This document shows, piece after piece, positions 62,199 to 64,000 of a stretch of 64,000 nt of DNA. Numbering within the stretch: position 1 is the stretch's first letter; the number at the start of each line of letters is the position of its first letter. The notes under the pieces were generated by a model. It was not told where the DNA came from. It searched no databases and worked only from the letters and a program-made list of their open reading frames with translations. Both the position numbers and the translations under genes were made by a program. This DNA is from Halobacillus_B rhizosphaerae. Its GTDB lineage: Bacteria > Bacillota > Bacilli > Bacillales > Halobacillaceae. The stretch lies in NCBI RefSeq assembly GCF_046719735.1, contig NZ_JAUTWQ010000013.1:21315-85314 (forward strand), in the 5' to 3' direction.

Positions 62199-63149
62199 CT
62201 ATTTTTGCAAGCAGCCGAAAAGCTCAAGCTTTTTAAATCTTTTTATAGCAAGAATACCCTGCCAATACCGGCGGGCGACAGCAAATTCATTCTCATACTC
62301 TCCCCACTTCCAAGAAATATCCCATACTCCGGTTTCAGGAAGCTTGGCAATATAAAAATTCAAATTTGACTGGATTAATTCATTCATCTTTCCGCAAAGC
62401 GGATGATCCGGCCCATGAATAAAATCAAGAGGAAGCGCCTTATAACCAACTGACCAGCTTGAAACCTGTTTTTCCATCGATTGTTCAGCAAGTATCAAAA
62501 TTTTATTAGATACTTCTTTTAATGTATAAGGAAGATTTGAATTAAAAGAGGCTTCGAATGGCTGGATTAATTGAACAAAATGTTGATAATTATTGATCTC
62601 ATGGCTATCCATCTCCTTACATTCCATGAGCCGAGGGATTGCTCTTTCGATGGATTTCCAGCCAAGCAGGGAGGACTTACTTCTTTCAGGAGTCCAATGA
62701 ATAAGAAAAGCAGCAAGTTCGATACTCGGATTAAACATCCAATTTTCCTGAACACCTTCTCGCCAGTGCCACCAAGGTGCATGAGGAAATTGATTGTTCT
62801 CTGGAAGTACAGATGGCCACATCCCCCAATCCTCCTGGCATGTATCTGTTAAATAAGAAACGAGTCCTTGAACGATTTCTTCCTCTGGAGATGCTTCCAC
62901 CTCAATTAATAGTTGACCAGCTGTCCAAGTTGCCATCGGAGAAGAATCTGGCAGCCAGAAATCCGGTTCTAATCCGTGTCCAAATCCGCCATCTTCATTT
63001 TGAAAGGCAGATAAATAGCTGATTATTAAGTCTCGAGACCCTCCTTTAAACATCCATTGCCATTGAGCAGCCTCTAAAGGACGAGCATTTCGTTTTATCC
63101 AATTCTCTACCCTATGGAAGCGTTCCTTTGAAATCTCTATTCGACTCAC
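62199..63149 (-). CDS. Alpha/alpha-toroid (prenyltransferase/terpene-cyclase-like) protein
   Basis: 316 residues. Repeats with aromatic/Gly patterns, LSAFQNEDGGFGHGLEPDFW near residue 47 and WDISWKWGEYENEFAVARRYW near the C-terminus, recall the alpha/alpha toroid of squalene/hopene cyclases and protein prenyltransferases. No DxDD or Zn-binding set is evident, so an enzyme function cannot be claimed. The start is GTG at 63149, with GAGGA very close upstream. Forms an operon with the 120-residue protein. Confidence 0.55.
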   Translation of the reverse strand: MSRIEISKERFHRVENWIKRNARPLEAAQWQWMFKGGSRDLIISYLSAFQNEDGGFGHGLEPDFWLPDSSPMATWTAGQLLIEVEASPEEEIVQGLVSYLTDTCQEDWGMWPSVLPENNQFPHAPWWHWREGVQENWMFNPSIELAAFLIHWTPERSKSSLLGWKSIERAIPRLMECKEMDSHEINNYQHFVQLIQPFEASFNSNLPYTLKEVSNKILILAEQSMEKQVSSWSVGYKALPLDFIHGPDHPLCGKMNELIQSNLNFYIAKLPETGVWDISWKWGEYENEFAVARRYWQGILAIKRFKKLELFGCLQK

Positions 63150-63278
63150 TCCTCAGTTGTGTGTATTTACTTAGTATTATAGCCTAAAGGATGCTTAAGC
63201 CAGTTACTTTTCTATAGGATTAGGACTCTGAATGCTTTTACAATTCTTTATAAAACTCAGTGATAAACTGAGCTTTCT

Positions 63279-63725
63279 TTACCCATATTGCTTTTGATGT
63301 TTTTTCTTTAAGCTTAAGTATTCTTTATCCGTCCTGATTTCCTTCCACTTTTCTTCAAAGATTCTGTCGGATGCTGCTTTTTCTTCATCGATTTCCCTAG
63401 TATGAACCTGACCATCCTCCTTATATTTTTTGCCTCCTTTGTAGTTCGCATAACGTCTGGATCTTGTATAGCCCATTTGTGTAAATTTTCTTGCCATGTC
63501 CATTCCTACAAAGTCTTGATTCTTTTTGTATTCTTGAAAGAGCTGATAAATTTTATTAGCAGATTCTTCAGCTATCTCGGGTGTTTTAAACCGCCAGTGA
63601 GGAAGAATTTCACTTTTGTAGGGTTCCACTAATAAAACGCCTTGCTCTCCTCGTCCGACTTGATATTTTTCTGGCTGCTCCCGGAAATTAATGTTGTCAA
63701 AGTCTAAATCATAATCAAAACTCAA
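63279..63725 (-). CDS. DUF4385 family protein
   Basis: 148 residues from the TTG at 63725 with AAAGGAG nine bases upstream. Strong match to the DUF4385 pattern: FDYDLDFDNINFREQPEKY, VGRGEQGVLLVEPYKSEIL, WRFKTPEIAEESANKIYQLF, GMDMARKFTQMGYTRSRRYANYKGG. Function unknown to me. Start codons further upstream (to 63851) would add a hydrophobic leader not seen in the family. Confidence 0.75.
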   Translation of the reverse strand: MSFDYDLDFDNINFREQPEKYQVGRGEQGVLLVEPYKSEILPHWRFKTPEIAEESANKIYQLFQEYKKNQDFVGMDMARKFTQMGYTRSRRYANYKGGKKYKEDGQVHTREIDEEKAASDRIFEEKWKEIRTDKEYLSLKKKHQKQYG

Positions 63726-63959
63726 TTCGCCCAGCTCCTTTTTTAGGCGGTGTTCCCATAATAAGTGATCGCATAAACTCCTCAACGTGCTCGTCTGCCT
63801 TTTTGTTAAAATCATTCGAAGGGATAGCATAGCGAATATAACCAAAAACACTACCCTTCCATTAAAGCTCCCTATTCATGATGAATCAGTTACGAGACAT
63901 CTTGAAGATTCCATTTACGGTTAACAGAGAGCCGAGGTCGGGGAAATGACTCGCTTTCC

Positions 63960-64000
63960 ATGGGTGAAGTGACCCCTTATATTTGGACACTATGTAATTA
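63960..64000. mobile_element. Possible end of an IS3/IS150-like insertion sequence
   Basis: The edge sequence GTGACCCC-TTATATTTGGACACT resembles the termini of IS150-group elements (IS3 family), whose ends typically read as GTCCAAAT…GGGGTCA on one strand. Only about 35 bp are available and there is no transposase in the window, so this is a guess. Confidence 0.3.

Overview
The window reads as chromosomal DNA of a low-to-mid GC, spore-forming-type Firmicute of the family Bacillaceae, most likely a moderate halophile close to Halobacillus. The evidence is AAGGAGG-type ribosome binding sites, many close homologues of Bacillus subtilis genes (PncA/YueJ, PdxK, YfmJ, YpcP, YfmL, PabA/PabB, ArgCJBD-CarAB-ArgF), CWB2 cell-wall anchors, a Na+/H+ antiporter and a BsrG-like type I toxin locus. 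The genus is an inference. No rRNA, tRNA, CRISPR array or prophage was seen.

Layout. 1-4.3 kb: a 5' fragment of an FAD-linked oxidoreductase with a premature stop, a DUF6933 protein, an MFS exporter with an apparent ATC start, nicotinamidase and the tRNA hydroxylase TrhO. 4.3-10.7 kb: a YrvL-like membrane protein, a peptidase E-like protein and PdxK, then an alkyltransferase-like protein beside an Fe-S PD-(D/E)XK nuclease, an SDR protein, a TPR regulator and the exonuclease YpcP. 10.9-17.9 kb: aldehyde dehydrogenase plus DUF779 behind a cre site, a nucleotidyltransferase, hydrolases, a GrpB-GNAT fusion and YfmJ. 18-20.3 kb: pabA-pabB/C of folate synthesis. 20.4-24.9 kb: a two-component system, a Bax-inhibitor-1 protein and a GntR regulator with its DUF1648 membrane protein.

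25.2-27.6 kb is the most unusual part. It holds a decayed 21-bp tandem repeat array, a type I toxin-antitoxin locus, and an operon of a Nudix hydrolase with an HTH protein whose body looks like the catalytic beta subunit of F1-ATPase with its Walker A lysine lost. Inverted TTACT/AGTAA repeats lie in front of that gene.

27.7-36 kb: a methyltransferase, a hydrolase, small membrane and nucleotidyltransferase genes, then a LacI-KdgK-TRAP operon for uptake and phosphorylation of a sugar acid, with operator and cre-like sites. 36-43 kb: a LysE exporter, a secreted CAP protein, the helicase YfmL, a GAF-STAS protein, an NhaC-type antiporter and a PP2C-like phosphatase. 43.4-50 kb: a sugar porter, a LacI regulator and a large cell-wall-anchored pullulanase controlled by a 24-bp palindrome and a cre site, which looks like an extracellular alpha-glucan utilisation locus. 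50-59.6 kb: argC-J-B-D-carA-carB-argF, in the B. subtilis order, with tightly overlapping genes and ArgR/AhrC boxes before argC and carA. 59.8-64 kb: a second CWB2 surface protein, an unknown pair (small helical protein plus alpha/alpha-toroid protein), a DUF4385 protein and possibly the end of an IS element at the edge.
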